Shown piece after piece: positions 24,227-35,870 of a stretch of DNA of 64,000 bases. Both the position numbers and the translations under genes were made by a program. The stretch is from Actinomadura madurae (GTDB lineage Bacteria; Actinomycetota; Actinomycetes; Streptosporangiales; Streptosporangiaceae): positions 173,524 to 237,523 of the forward strand of contig NZ_FOVH01000011.1 of the NCBI RefSeq assembly GCF_900115095.1. The letters are read 5' to 3'. Numbering within the stretch: the first letter of the stretch is position 1; each line of letters opens with the position of its first letter. The notes beneath the pieces were generated by a model. It saw nothing but the letters and a program-made list of their open reading frames with translations. It was not told the DNA's origin and made no database searches.

Positions 24227-24258
24227 CTACTATTCGGATTCTACAACCCGATTAACGG
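24227..24258 (+). promoter_or_regulatory. Paired operator between iclR and the MDR reductase gene
   Basis: Proximal CCGATTAACGG (24248-24258) and distal CTACTATTCGG (24227-24237), centres 21 bp apart. It lies in the 142-bp divergent spacer, 17 bp before the ATG at 24276 and about 94 bp from the iclR start. It could serve both genes. Confidence 0.65.
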
Positions 24259-24275
24259 ACATAGGAGCAGGGTCG

Positions 24276-25285
24276 ATGAAGGCCGTCCAGATCCACCTGG
24301 CCCGGCGTCCGCAGGGGGACCCCGTCGCCGAGGACTTCCGCGAGGTCGAGGTCCGGCTTCCCGATCCCGCGCCCGGCCAGGTGCTGGTCCGCAACGTCCT
24401 GATGTCGGTCGACCCCTACATGCGCGTGCGCATGGCGAAGCTGCCGACGTACCCGGCCTGGGAGATCGGGGACGCGCTGGACGGGAGCGCCATCGGCGTC
24501 ATCGTCTCCTCGGCCGACCCCGCCCTGTCCCCCGGTACCGTCGTCTCCCACCGCTACGGGTGGCGGGACCACGCGCTGATCTCCTCGGACAAGCTCCGCG
24601 TGCTGCCCTCGTCCCCGGGCATCCCGCTCACCGCCCACCTGGACGTGCTCGGCATGACCGGGCTCACGGCCTACGTCGGCCTCCGGCACATCGCCGGGCT
24701 GCGCGCCGGTGAGTCCGTCTACATCTCGGGGGCCGCGGGCGCCGTGGGCACCGCCGCCGGCCAGATCGCGCGCATCCTCGGCGCCGCCCGCGTGACCGGA
24801 TCCGCGGGGTCCGCGGAGAAGCTCGCCTACCTCACCGGCGAGCTGGGGTACGACGCGGCGTTCGACTACCACACCGAGGACCTGTCCTCGGCTCTCGACG
24901 CCGTCGCCCCCGGCGGATTCGACGTCTACTTCGACAACGTCGGCGGCGATCACCTTGAGGCGGCCCTGAACGTCATCAGCCCGCACGGCCGCATCGCCGT
25001 GTGCGGCGCGAGCAGCGCGTACGGCGCCCCCGATGACGCGAAAGGCCCCGGGAATCTGATCTACGTCCTGACCAAGCGGCTGCGGATGGAGGGCTTCACC
25101 GTGCGCGAACACCTGGCGCACTACGAAGGGTTCGTGGCCGAAGCAGTGAAATGGATGCACGAGGGCAGGCTGCTCAGCAGAGTCACGGTGATCGAGGGGC
25201 TGAGTCACGCCGTGGAGGCGTTCCAGCTGATGTTGAAGGGAGGCCACCGCGGCAAGATGCTGGTCCGCCTCTCCGATGATCCGGC

Positions 25286-25289
<4 letters not shown>
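24276..25289 (+). CDS. NADP-dependent MDR-superfamily reductase (CurA / leukotriene B4 12-hydroxydehydrogenase-like)
   Basis: 337 residues from the ATG at 24276 with AGGAG upstream. The N-terminal RPQGDPVAEDFREVEVRLPD and VLMSVDPYMRVRM (MSVDPYMR is diagnostic of this subfamily), the Rossmann motif SGAAGAVGTAAGQIARILGA near 150-169 and YFDNVGGDHLEAALN near 227 are all present. No zinc ligands are seen, as expected. These enzymes reduce alpha,beta-unsaturated ketones or alkenals. It carries the shared operator, so it is part of the catabolic regulon. Its stop codon overlaps that of dnaE on the other strand. Confidence 0.88.
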
Positions 25290-28861
<3,572 letters not shown>

Positions 28862-28898
28862 CCGCGAGCCCGTGCATTCGACCGGAGAGCGAACAGCA

Positions 28899-29894
28899 GT
28901 GTCCAACAATCGACACGCCACCTCATCACAATCGTCGGTTGTGCATGCAGGTGCGGCGGATCTGGATCTGGCCGCGGTCCGGGCGTTCGTCGCCATCACC
29001 GAGGACCGCTACTTCAGCGAGGCCGCGATCAGCCTGGGCATCAGCCAGCAGGCCGTCTCCAAGCGGATCGCCACCCTCGAGGCGGCCCTCGGGGTGCGAC
29101 TGCTCGCCCGGCGGCGCACCGGCGCCGAGCTGACCGAGGACGGCCGGATCTTCCTCCCGCACGCGCGCGCCCTGGTCGGGACCGCCGACCAGGCGCTGGC
29201 GGTGCTCCGAGACCGGCGCCGCGCGCTCCGCGTCGACGTGCTGGACACCCGCACCGCCGCCATCGACCTCGTCCGCGGGTTCTACGACGCCTGCCCGGAC
29301 GTGGACATCGAGATCATCACGTCCAACGGGCTCAGGTCGGCGCCGGGCGCACTCGCCCGCGGCACCGTGGACGCGGCGTTCTGCCGGGTCACGGGCGCTC
29401 TGGACGACGAACTGGTGTCCCTGCCGGCCTACCTGGAACCGGCGCACCTCCTGGTCGGCCGCGACCACCCGTTGGCCGGCCTGCGCCAGGTGGAAATGGC
29501 CCAGCTCTCCGGCGCCACCGTGTGGATGCCCGGCAATGCCGAAGGAAGCGAGTGGGCCGAATACCACCGCTTCCTCGGTGCCGCGTTCGGCATCCAGATC
29601 GACACCACCGGACCGGACTTCGGCTACGAACACTTCGTGGGAAACGTCGCCTCGGGCGGCCTCGCGAGCATCGTCGGAGAACGGTCGCGGATCCAATGGC
29701 ACCCGGACACGGTCCGCATGCCGCTGGTCAACCCCACCCCGGTCTACCCCTGGTCCCTACTCCACCCGCGCACCTACCGGCACCCGGCCCTGGACCAGCT
29801 GACCCGCCACATCCGAGCCAACTACGAGCCTTACGACCCGCCCCACCAATGGCTCCCCGCCACCGACCACCCGCGCTTCACCGCGCCCCGCTAG
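28899..29894 (+). CDS. LysR-family transcriptional regulator
   Basis: 331 residues from a GTG at 28899 with GGAGAG about 10 bases upstream; a GTG near 28940 would give a shorter form. HTH at about 17-75: LDLAAVRAFVAITEDRYFSE then AISLGISQQAVSKRIATLEA. The effector domain starts about 107 (LRVDVLDTRTAAIDLVRGFY) and ends in a Pro-rich tail. It diverges from dnaE with only 37 bp between starts. Whether it regulates dnaE or a distant target is unknown. The next gene (DUF2834) converges on it. Confidence 0.85.
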   Translation: MSNNRHATSSQSSVVHAGAADLDLAAVRAFVAITEDRYFSEAAISLGISQQAVSKRIATLEAALGVRLLARRRTGAELTEDGRIFLPHARALVGTADQALAVLRDRRRALRVDVLDTRTAAIDLVRGFYDACPDVDIEIITSNGLRSAPGALARGTVDAAFCRVTGALDDELVSLPAYLEPAHLLVGRDHPLAGLRQVEMAQLSGATVWMPGNAEGSEWAEYHRFLGAAFGIQIDTTGPDFGYEHFVGNVASGGLASIVGERSRIQWHPDTVRMPLVNPTPVYPWSLLHPRTYRHPALDQLTRHIRANYEPYDPPHQWLPATDHPRFTAPR

Positions 29895-29909
29895 GCCCCG
29901 CGAGTCAGG

Positions 29910-30392
29910 TCATGCGTTGGCGGGTGCGGGTGATCGCGCGAGGCGGCGTTGCCGTTCGAGGGTGGCCAGGTAGAAGGCCCAGGCGAACGCGAAGCTGGTG
30001 AACAGGCTGGAGACGAAGAACAGCCACGGGCGGCCGATGCCGCGCCGGCGGCCGTCGATGATCGTCATGAGCGGCAGCAGGATCACGTTGCCTATCGTGT
30101 AGTCCTGGCCGGCGGAGCTCGCGGCGGGGTTGGTGAACATCAGCTCGACGTACTGTGCCCAACTGCCGTCGCCCCAGATCGGATTGACGTTGCCGTCGGC
30201 GTACTCGTTCACGAACCGGATGTTGAAGTACCAGCCCACCGCGATGGACGCGATGCCTATGACGTAGTAGACGCACTCCAGTGGCGAGACCGCGGGACCT
30301 GTCGCCGGACGGCGGAAGATCTGCGGGTTGGAGGCGACGAGGAACCAGACGACCGCGACGCCCAGGACGGCGTGGACGATGAGCGACACCAT
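29910..30392 (-). CDS. DUF2834-like small integral membrane protein
   Basis: 160 residues from the ATG at 30392, with four hydrophobic segments: IVHAVLGVAVVWFLVA, YYVIGIASIAVGWYFNI, the GNVILLPLMTII segment and LFFVSSLFTSFAFAWAFYLA. An aromatic Asn/Asp-rich loop (FVNEYADGNVNPIWGD) lies between segments 2 and 3. The pattern resembles DUF2834 proteins; no enzymatic role is known. The open frame extends upstream but crosses the TetR operator and the tetR gene and is not coding. It is divergent from tetR with a palindromic operator in the 63-bp gap, so it is probably TetR-repressed. Confidence 0.7.
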   Translation of the reverse strand: MVSLIVHAVLGVAVVWFLVASNPQIFRRPATGPAVSPLECVYYVIGIASIAVGWYFNIRFVNEYADGNVNPIWGDGSWAQYVELMFTNPAASSAGQDYTIGNVILLPLMTIIDGRRRGIGRPWLFFVSSLFTSFAFAWAFYLATLERQRRLARSPAPANA

Positions 30393-30417
30393 TTCGCCAG
30401 CGTCACCCCGCCCCGCA

Positions 30418-30439
30418 GTTTTGTCAATATTGTCGAAAC
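30418..30439. promoter_or_regulatory. TetR operator between the DUF2834 gene and tetR
   Basis: Arms GTTTTGTCA and TGTCGAAAC around a 4-bp ATAT centre form an imperfect 22-bp palindrome with two mismatched positions. It matches the perfect palindrome at 31062-31087. The position between two divergent starts suits autoregulation of tetR and control of the membrane-protein gene. Confidence 0.75.
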
Positions 30440-30455
30440 AGGTAGGTTCTGAATC

Positions 30456-31079
30456 ATGGCCAGGTCGGCGCAGACGGCGCGCAGCGAACGCACCCGAGAG
30501 GCGCTCCGGCGCGCCGCTCTGGTCCGGTTCCTCGCCCAGGGCGTCGAGGACACCTCGGCCGAGCAGATCGCCGCCGATGCCGGGGTGTCGTTGCGGACCT
30601 TCTACCGCCACTTCACGTCCAAGCACGATCTGCTCTTCGCCGACTACGACGCCGGCCTGCACTGGTTCCGCGGCGCTCTGGCCGCGCGTCCGGACGGCGA
30701 GCCCATCATCGAGTCGGTGCGGGCGGCCATCTTCGCCTTCCCGTACGACGTGGACGCCGTCACGCAGATCGCCGCGCTGCGGGCCGAGGCCCTCGACCCT
30801 GGGCAGATCGTCCGGCACATCCGCCAGGTCGAGTCGGACTTCGCCGAGGCCGTCGCCGAGCGGCTGTCCCGCGGAACGGCCACCGAAGGCGATGCGCCGC
30901 TCGGCGAGCGCCTCGCCGTCACGGTGACCGCACGGTGCATCGCCGCCGCGGTCTTCGGGGCCATGGAGGTCTGGATGCTGCGCGACGAGCGGTCCTTGGC
31001 CGAGCTGGCCGAGCTGTGCCACTCCGCGCTCTCCTCGATCGAGGGCGGGATGGTCGACGGCATGTTTCGTCACTATTGA
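30456..31079 (+). CDS. TetR-family transcriptional regulator
   Basis: 207 residues. The N-terminal HTH runs TREALRRAALVRFLAQGVED then TSAEQIAADAGVSLRTFYRH and FTSKHDLLFADYD (about 14-65), a textbook TetR domain. The C-terminal domain (about 70-205) has no recognisable ligand motif. The last codons and stop of the gene (CAC TAT TGA) lie in the centre of the perfect operator at 31062-31087, which precedes the FAD oxidoreductase gene. It therefore probably represses both flanking genes and itself. Confidence 0.9.
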   Translation: MARSAQTARSERTREALRRAALVRFLAQGVEDTSAEQIAADAGVSLRTFYRHFTSKHDLLFADYDAGLHWFRGALAARPDGEPIIESVRAAIFAFPYDVDAVTQIAALRAEALDPGQIVRHIRQVESDFAEAVAERLSRGTATEGDAPLGERLAVTVTARCIAAAVFGAMEVWMLRDERSLAELAELCHSALSSIEGGMVDGMFRHY

Positions 31080-31087
31080 CGAAACAT
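31062..31087. promoter_or_regulatory. Perfect TetR palindrome overlapping the tetR stop codon
   Basis: Arms ATGTTTCGTCA and TGACGAAACAT (11 bp each, no mismatch) flank CTAT. The tetR stop is within it and the FAD-oxidoreductase ATG is 55 bp downstream, preceded by GGGAGGCGG. It shares GTTTYGTCA/TGWCGAAAC with the site at 30418-30439. Confidence 0.85.
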
Positions 31088-31141
31088 AGGGCGCGTGCCA
31101 GCCTCCTGAGAGGAAGCCAACGGAACCCGGGAGGCGGCGCA

Positions 31142-32701
31142 ATGCGAGACCGCGACGCGATCGTCATCGGCGCGGGGCACAACGGGCTGGCGGCGGCCGC
31201 CCTGTTGCAGCAGGCAGGCCTGAACACCGTCTGCCTGGAGTCCAAGCGGTACGCCGGCGGAATGGCCTCCACCGTGGAACTGTTCGACGGCTACAAGTTC
31301 GAGATCGCGGGCTCGCTGCAGTTCCCGACGTCCGCGACGGTCAGCCGCGCGCTCGACCTGGACGCGGTGCCCACCATCGACCTGGACGTCATGTCGGTGT
31401 CGATGCGGGGCGTCGGTGACGACCCGGTCGTCTACTACGCCGACCCGATGCGGCTGATGACCCACCTGAACGAGGTGCACGGCACCGAGGTCGTCAACGG
31501 TATGGCCGAGCTGGTGGCCTGGAGCCAGGCACCGGCCCGGGCACTGGGCCGCTTCGACGCCGGGCTGCCACCGAAGACGCTGGACGAGATGTACGCCTGC
31601 GCGACCGATGAGCTAGAGCGGTCCAGCATCACCGACCTTCTGTTCGGATCGGTCACCGACGTCCTCGACCGCTACCTCCCCGACAAGGACAAGCACGGCG
31701 CGCTGCGGGGGATGCTCGCCTTCCTCGCGGTCAACACCACGTACCGCGGCCCGGCGACGCCGGGCAGCGCCGCGGCCCTGGCGTTCGGTCTGGCCGTCCC
31801 CGACCAGAACGCGGTCTTGATGAAGAAGCCGCGGGGCGGCATCGGAGCGCTCACCGAGCATCTCCAGGACCTCTTCACCTCCGCCGGAGGAGAGCTGCGG
31901 CTCCGTACCGAGGTGACGGAGATCCGCATCGCCGATGGCCGCGTGGTGGGTGTCCGAACCCAGGACGGATCCACGCTCGACGCCCCGATCGTCGTCTCCT
32001 GCGTCGCCCCCGACTTGACGATCACCCGCCTGGTCTCGCCCGGCGCCGTGTCCGCCGACGTACGCCAGCGGTTCTCACACGTCGACCACCGCGGCAGCTA
32101 CGTCCAGATGCACTTCGCGTTGGACGGCGCGCCAGAGTTCGCGGCACCCTACGAGCTGCTCAACGACCCTGCGATGCAGGCGGCCATCGGCCTGTTCAGC
32201 ACGCCGGAGGAACTCCAGCGGCAGTGGGAGGACTGCCGTCGCGGGATCGTGCCGGACGACCCGGCCATCGCGTTCCAGATCCCCTCGGCGCACGACCCCG
32301 ACCTGGCGCCGCCGGGCAAGCACGCGGCGTCGGCGTTCTCCCTGTGGTTCCCGATCGAGACCGACCACGCCGACTACGCCCGGCTGAAGACCGAGATGGG
32401 CCGGCGCGTGATCGACAAGATCAGCCGCCTGGCGCCCGACTTCGCCGACCGCATCACCAAGCACACCACGTTCACGCCACGCCACATGGGCACCATGTTC
32501 GCGGCGCCGGGCGGCGACTACTGCCACGGCCTGCTCCACCCCGAGCAGATCGGCCCCAACCGTCCAGGCCCGAACGGCTACGCAGACCAGCCGCTCGGCA
32601 TCGACGGCCTCTACCTGGGCAGCGCAGGCTGCCACGGCGGCCCGGGGATCACCTTCATCCCCGGCTACAACGCCGCCCGAGCAGCCCTCACGAATAGCTG
32701 A
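31142..32701 (+). CDS. FAD/NAD(P)-dependent oxidoreductase, phytoene-dehydrogenase/PYROXD2-like
   Basis: 519 residues. FAD-binding Rossmann motif VIGAGHNGLAAAALLQQAGL (about 7-26), then LESKRYAGGMASTVELFDGY, GGIGALTEHLQDLFTSAGGE (about 237-256) and a C-terminal GLYLGSAGCHGGPGITFIPG (about 483-502) that closes the FAD site. This layout is that of carotenoid-desaturase-like amine-oxidase superfamily proteins. The substrate is not evident and there is no phytoene synthase nearby. Controlled by the adjacent TetR through the operator at 31062-31087. The ATG has AGGCGG upstream. Confidence 0.85.
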   Translation: MRDRDAIVIGAGHNGLAAAALLQQAGLNTVCLESKRYAGGMASTVELFDGYKFEIAGSLQFPTSATVSRALDLDAVPTIDLDVMSVSMRGVGDDPVVYYADPMRLMTHLNEVHGTEVVNGMAELVAWSQAPARALGRFDAGLPPKTLDEMYACATDELERSSITDLLFGSVTDVLDRYLPDKDKHGALRGMLAFLAVNTTYRGPATPGSAAALAFGLAVPDQNAVLMKKPRGGIGALTEHLQDLFTSAGGELRLRTEVTEIRIADGRVVGVRTQDGSTLDAPIVVSCVAPDLTITRLVSPGAVSADVRQRFSHVDHRGSYVQMHFALDGAPEFAAPYELLNDPAMQAAIGLFSTPEELQRQWEDCRRGIVPDDPAIAFQIPSAHDPDLAPPGKHAASAFSLWFPIETDHADYARLKTEMGRRVIDKISRLAPDFADRITKHTTFTPRHMGTMFAAPGGDYCHGLLHPEQIGPNRPGPNGYADQPLGIDGLYLGSAGCHGGPGITFIPGYNAARAALTNS

Positions 32702-32815
32702 CCGGCGCCGCCGGAGTGAAATCGGGCCAAGCCAGTCGAACGGCGATCTTGGTGTGTCAGGGGCGTGCGGTGGCCGACGGTCCCACCAAGCCACTGACGC
32801 GCAAGCGCGCGCGGG

Positions 32816-33268
32816 GTGGTTCGGGAGCAGGTGCGTGTGGTAGCGATGGCGAGCATGACCGAGATGCCCGTCCCTTACGCCGGCGATCACAACGGCCCGA
32901 CGCGGGTCCTGCAACTCCACACGCGCCGCGGGGTGATCGCCAAGGCGAACGTCACCGTCGGTATCGACGGTGCCCACTACCACCAGCGTTGGGGCAGGGC
33001 GGCGTTCGAGATCCCGGCGGACAAACCGGTGCACGTGGCCGTGTCACAGGGAAGCGGCCAGATCGGCGTCGCCACCACGGTCCTCACCCCTGAGCAGCCA
33101 TCTGAGCTGGAGTACCGCGGCCCTGCGGCCCTGTACCTCGCAGGCACCATCGGGGCTCCCGGCACTGTGAAGCAACGAGGCTGCCTCCTCCAACTCGCCA
33201 TCATCACTCTCGCTCCCCTGACAGCCCTGGCGCTCGTCATCGTGATCGCCACCCTCCTGGCCCGATAA
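32816..33268 (+). CDS. Small tail-anchored protein of unknown function
   Basis: Up to 150 residues. The start is uncertain: GTG 32816, GTG 32831/32837 or ATG 32846 are possible, and residues MASMTEMPVPYAGDHNG look like a natural N-terminus. The middle part (VLQLHTRRGVIAKANVTVGI ... HYHQRWGRAAFEIPADKPVH) looks like a beta-rich domain. The C-terminus has one hydrophobic helix, LLQLAIITLAPLTALALVIV, ending in TLLAR, so it would be tail-anchored with the N-terminal domain in the cytoplasm. I do not recognise the family. It precedes the kinase-methyltransferase gene by 89 bp on the same strand. Confidence 0.65.
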   Translation: MVREQVRVVAMASMTEMPVPYAGDHNGPTRVLQLHTRRGVIAKANVTVGIDGAHYHQRWGRAAFEIPADKPVHVAVSQGSGQIGVATTVLTPEQPSELEYRGPAALYLAGTIGAPGTVKQRGCLLQLAIITLAPLTALALVIVIATLLAR

Positions 33269-33357
33269 CCGCCGACCCCTTGCCGCGCTCTACGCGCATC
33301 AGGGCTTTGTCTAAGTACGTCAGGCAGGCGCGCTACGGGTGCTAGCGTGCCCTTCAC

Positions 33358-34890
33358 GTGAAGATGCACGTGCATCTGCACGCCCACACGCACGTGTCGC
33401 TGAGCGAGAACCCGCAAGCCCGACGACGTTTCATCAAGGAGATACAGGCCGCCCGCAGCGTCGACCGGTTCTGCACCGCGCAGGTCCTGGACACCGACCT
33501 GGAGGGCGACGTCTCCTACGTCGTCACCGAATACATCGACGGCCCTTCCCTGCGAGAGACGATCAGCGAACACGGCCCGATGGCCGGAGGGCAGTTGGAA
33601 CGGCTCGCGATCGGCACGGCCACCGCACTGGTCGCCATTCACCGGGCAGCGGTGGTCCATCGCGATTTCAAACCCACCAACGTCATCATGGGCCCGGACG
33701 GCCCCCGAGTGATCGACTTTGGAATCGCCCGGCTGCTGGACAACGGCCCTTCGTCCACCAGCCAGATGGTGGGCACACCCGCTTACATGGCACCCGAGCA
33801 GTTCCGCGGCCACAAAGCGAGCCGACCTGCCGACGTGTTCGGCTGGGCCTGCACCATCACCTACGCCGCCACCGGCGAAACGCCCTTCGGCAGCGACTAC
33901 ATCCCCGCGGTCATCAATCGGATCCTGAACGAACCACCGGACCTGGGCCGACTTGAAGGGCCGCTACGCGAACTGATCGCCTCCTGCCTGTGCAAGGACC
34001 CCGCCGCCCGGCCGACCGCGCCCCAGGTTCTCGCGCGCCTCCTTGGCGAGGAAGACCCTCCGCCACCTCCGGTCCTGGCCAGCGTCCCCGGGGCGATACC
34101 GCTCCCTCACGACATCGACACCACCAAGCCCAGCATCGCCCGCACCTACGACGTAGTGCTCAACGGCAAGGACAACTTCGAAGTCGACCGGGCCTTCGTC
34201 GCCGAGATCTCCAAGATCATCCCCGAGATCTACGACGTGGCCACCTACAACCGGCAGATCCTCGGCCGCGGCGTCCGGCACATGGTCGGGCAGGGCATCA
34301 GGCAGTTCCTCGACCTGGGCTCTGGACTGCCGACCGCGCAGAACACCCATCACGTCGCCCAGGCCGCGGCGCCAGATTCAAGGGTCGTTTACGTCGACTG
34401 CGACCCGATCGTCCTCAGCCATGGACGAGCACTGCTCGCCGAAAACGACTACACCACCGTGGTGCAAGCCGATATCCGCGAGCCGGAATCCATCTTGATG
34501 GACGCCGAGGTCCGCGGCTTCATCGACTTCGATCAACCCGTCGCGATCCTGCTGACCGGCATTCTGCACCACCTCCACGACGATGAAGGCCCCCAGAACA
34601 TCACAGAGATTCTCATGAAAGCCGTCCCCGCAGGAAGCTACCTGTTCATCACCCATTTCTGCGCCTCCAGCCAAGACGCCGTAGACGCCGAGCAGAAATT
34701 CCTCTCGCTGCTGGGCACCGGCCGGTTCCGCACCCTCGAAGAGATCAACGCCTACTTCAACGGCCTTGACCTGCTGGAGCCAGGAATCGTCCCGATCCCG
34801 CTATGGCGCCCCGACCGGCCGGCCCCCGACCCCGATGCCCTCAGCATCGGCCAGAAACTCCTCTACGGTGGTATAGCCCGCAAGAATTGA
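33358..34890 (+). CDS. Truncated Ser/Thr kinase domain fused to a DUF574-type SAM methyltransferase
   Basis: 510 residues from GTG at 33358; a TAG in frame at 33343 blocks extension. Residues about 18-230 are a Hanks-type kinase beginning at the alphaC region (ARRRFIKEIQAARSVDRF): catalytic loop HRDFKPTN at 101-108, DFG at 120-122, APE at 145-147. The Gly-rich loop and the beta3 Lys are absent; instead there is a His-rich start (MKMHVHLHAHTHV). Residues about 253-505 are a Methyltransf_19/DUF574 domain (DTTKPSIARTYDVVLNGKDN, then DLGSGLPT at 319-326 and VVYVDCDPIVLSHGRALL). Pro-rich linker at 231-250. Kinase activity is doubtful; the methyltransferase looks intact. Substrate unknown. Confidence 0.82.
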   Translation: MKMHVHLHAHTHVSLSENPQARRRFIKEIQAARSVDRFCTAQVLDTDLEGDVSYVVTEYIDGPSLRETISEHGPMAGGQLERLAIGTATALVAIHRAAVVHRDFKPTNVIMGPDGPRVIDFGIARLLDNGPSSTSQMVGTPAYMAPEQFRGHKASRPADVFGWACTITYAATGETPFGSDYIPAVINRILNEPPDLGRLEGPLRELIASCLCKDPAARPTAPQVLARLLGEEDPPPPPVLASVPGAIPLPHDIDTTKPSIARTYDVVLNGKDNFEVDRAFVAEISKIIPEIYDVATYNRQILGRGVRHMVGQGIRQFLDLGSGLPTAQNTHHVAQAAAPDSRVVYVDCDPIVLSHGRALLAENDYTTVVQADIREPESILMDAEVRGFIDFDQPVAILLTGILHHLHDDEGPQNITEILMKAVPAGSYLFITHFCASSQDAVDAEQKFLSLLGTGRFRTLEEINAYFNGLDLLEPGIVPIPLWRPDRPAPDPDALSIGQKLLYGGIARKN

Positions 34891-34998
34891 TCGCCGCACA
34901 TGGCGACAGCTCTTCAAGTGACCGCCGCGTCCTCGATCTGTCACCTTCATCTGCCCGCAGGGACACTGCCCTCCCGCTCTTTGCGAAGGAGTAGAGCA

Positions 34999-35748
34999 TT
35001 GCGCAGCAGTGAGCTGGCCGCCCTCGCGGGCGTCACCATCCGCACCCTGCGGCACTACCACCAGATCGGGATCCTCGACGAACCTGAGCGCTCGGCCAAC
35101 GGCTATCGCGACTACGACGTCCACCACCTGGTCCGGCTCCTGCGGATCACCCGCCTGACCGAGCTCGGCCTCCCGCTCGCATCGCTCCCGGAGGTGCTCG
35201 ACGACCCCCGGGCCGCCGGGGCGCTGCTCGGCGAGCTGGACCGGCGCACGGCCGCCGAGATCGAGCGGCTCACCGACCGGCGGGCGACGATCGCCGGGCT
35301 CCGCGGCCACGGCGGGATGCCCGACCTGCCGCCGGACCTGGCGGCCTTCGGGCCCGTCATCAGCGCCATCGCCGACGTCGACGCCGAGCTGGCGCACCGC
35401 GAGCGCGAGCAGATCGTCCTGCTGTCCCACCTGCTCGGCGAGGCCGACATGTCCGCACTGGCCGGTGCCCTGGCCGAGCACGACATCTTCACCCCGGCCA
35501 CCGCGGACCTGGTGCGGCGCTTCGCCGAGCTCGGTCCGGACACCCCGCACGAGGCCGTCGAGCGGCTCGCCGACGACATGGCGGCGCACTACCGGCCCCT
35601 CCTGGAGAACTGGCCCGAGATCGAGTTCGGCGCCGATGTCACCTCGGCGCTCGCCGCCTATGGCGAGCACATCCTCAACGACCAGCAGCACCGCGCGAAC
35701 CAGATGTTCGCAGAGCGGGTGATCGACGGACGGCGAGCGGGAACGTAG
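34999..35748 (+). CDS. MerR-family transcriptional regulator
   Basis: 249 residues from a TTG at 34999 with AAGGAG seven bases upstream; upstream in-frame sequence does not look coding. The winged HTH is at the N-terminus: LRSSELAALAGVTIRTLRHY then HQIGILDEPERSANGYRDYD and HHLVRLLRITRLTELGLPLA. The long C-terminal domain (about 110-249), helical and Glu/Asp-rich, is of the kind that binds small molecules or peptides; there is no Cys metal site. It may regulate the secreted peptidase gene that follows after 122 bp. Confidence 0.88.
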   Translation: MRSSELAALAGVTIRTLRHYHQIGILDEPERSANGYRDYDVHHLVRLLRITRLTELGLPLASLPEVLDDPRAAGALLGELDRRTAAEIERLTDRRATIAGLRGHGGMPDLPPDLAAFGPVISAIADVDAELAHREREQIVLLSHLLGEADMSALAGALAEHDIFTPATADLVRRFAELGPDTPHEAVERLADDMAAHYRPLLENWPEIEFGADVTSALAAYGEHILNDQQHRANQMFAERVIDGRRAGT

Positions 35749-35870
35749 CGGGGCACTCCATGTCGCCGCGAGCCACGGCGGGCTCGGTTGACCCCGACGC
35801 GACGTCATGGTTTTGGCTGTCAACCCATGCTGTCCGCGGGTGTCGTCACCCCGACGATGGGAGAAAGCAC

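Noticed and set aside
30418..31087. The paired palindromes as transposon ends or attachment sites
   Set aside because: They flank a tetR gene, have the usual size and symmetry of TetR operators, and there is no recombinase.
33358..34890. Two separate genes (kinase and methyltransferase)
   Set aside because: One continuous frame with a Pro-rich linker and no internal start with ribosome site at the junction.
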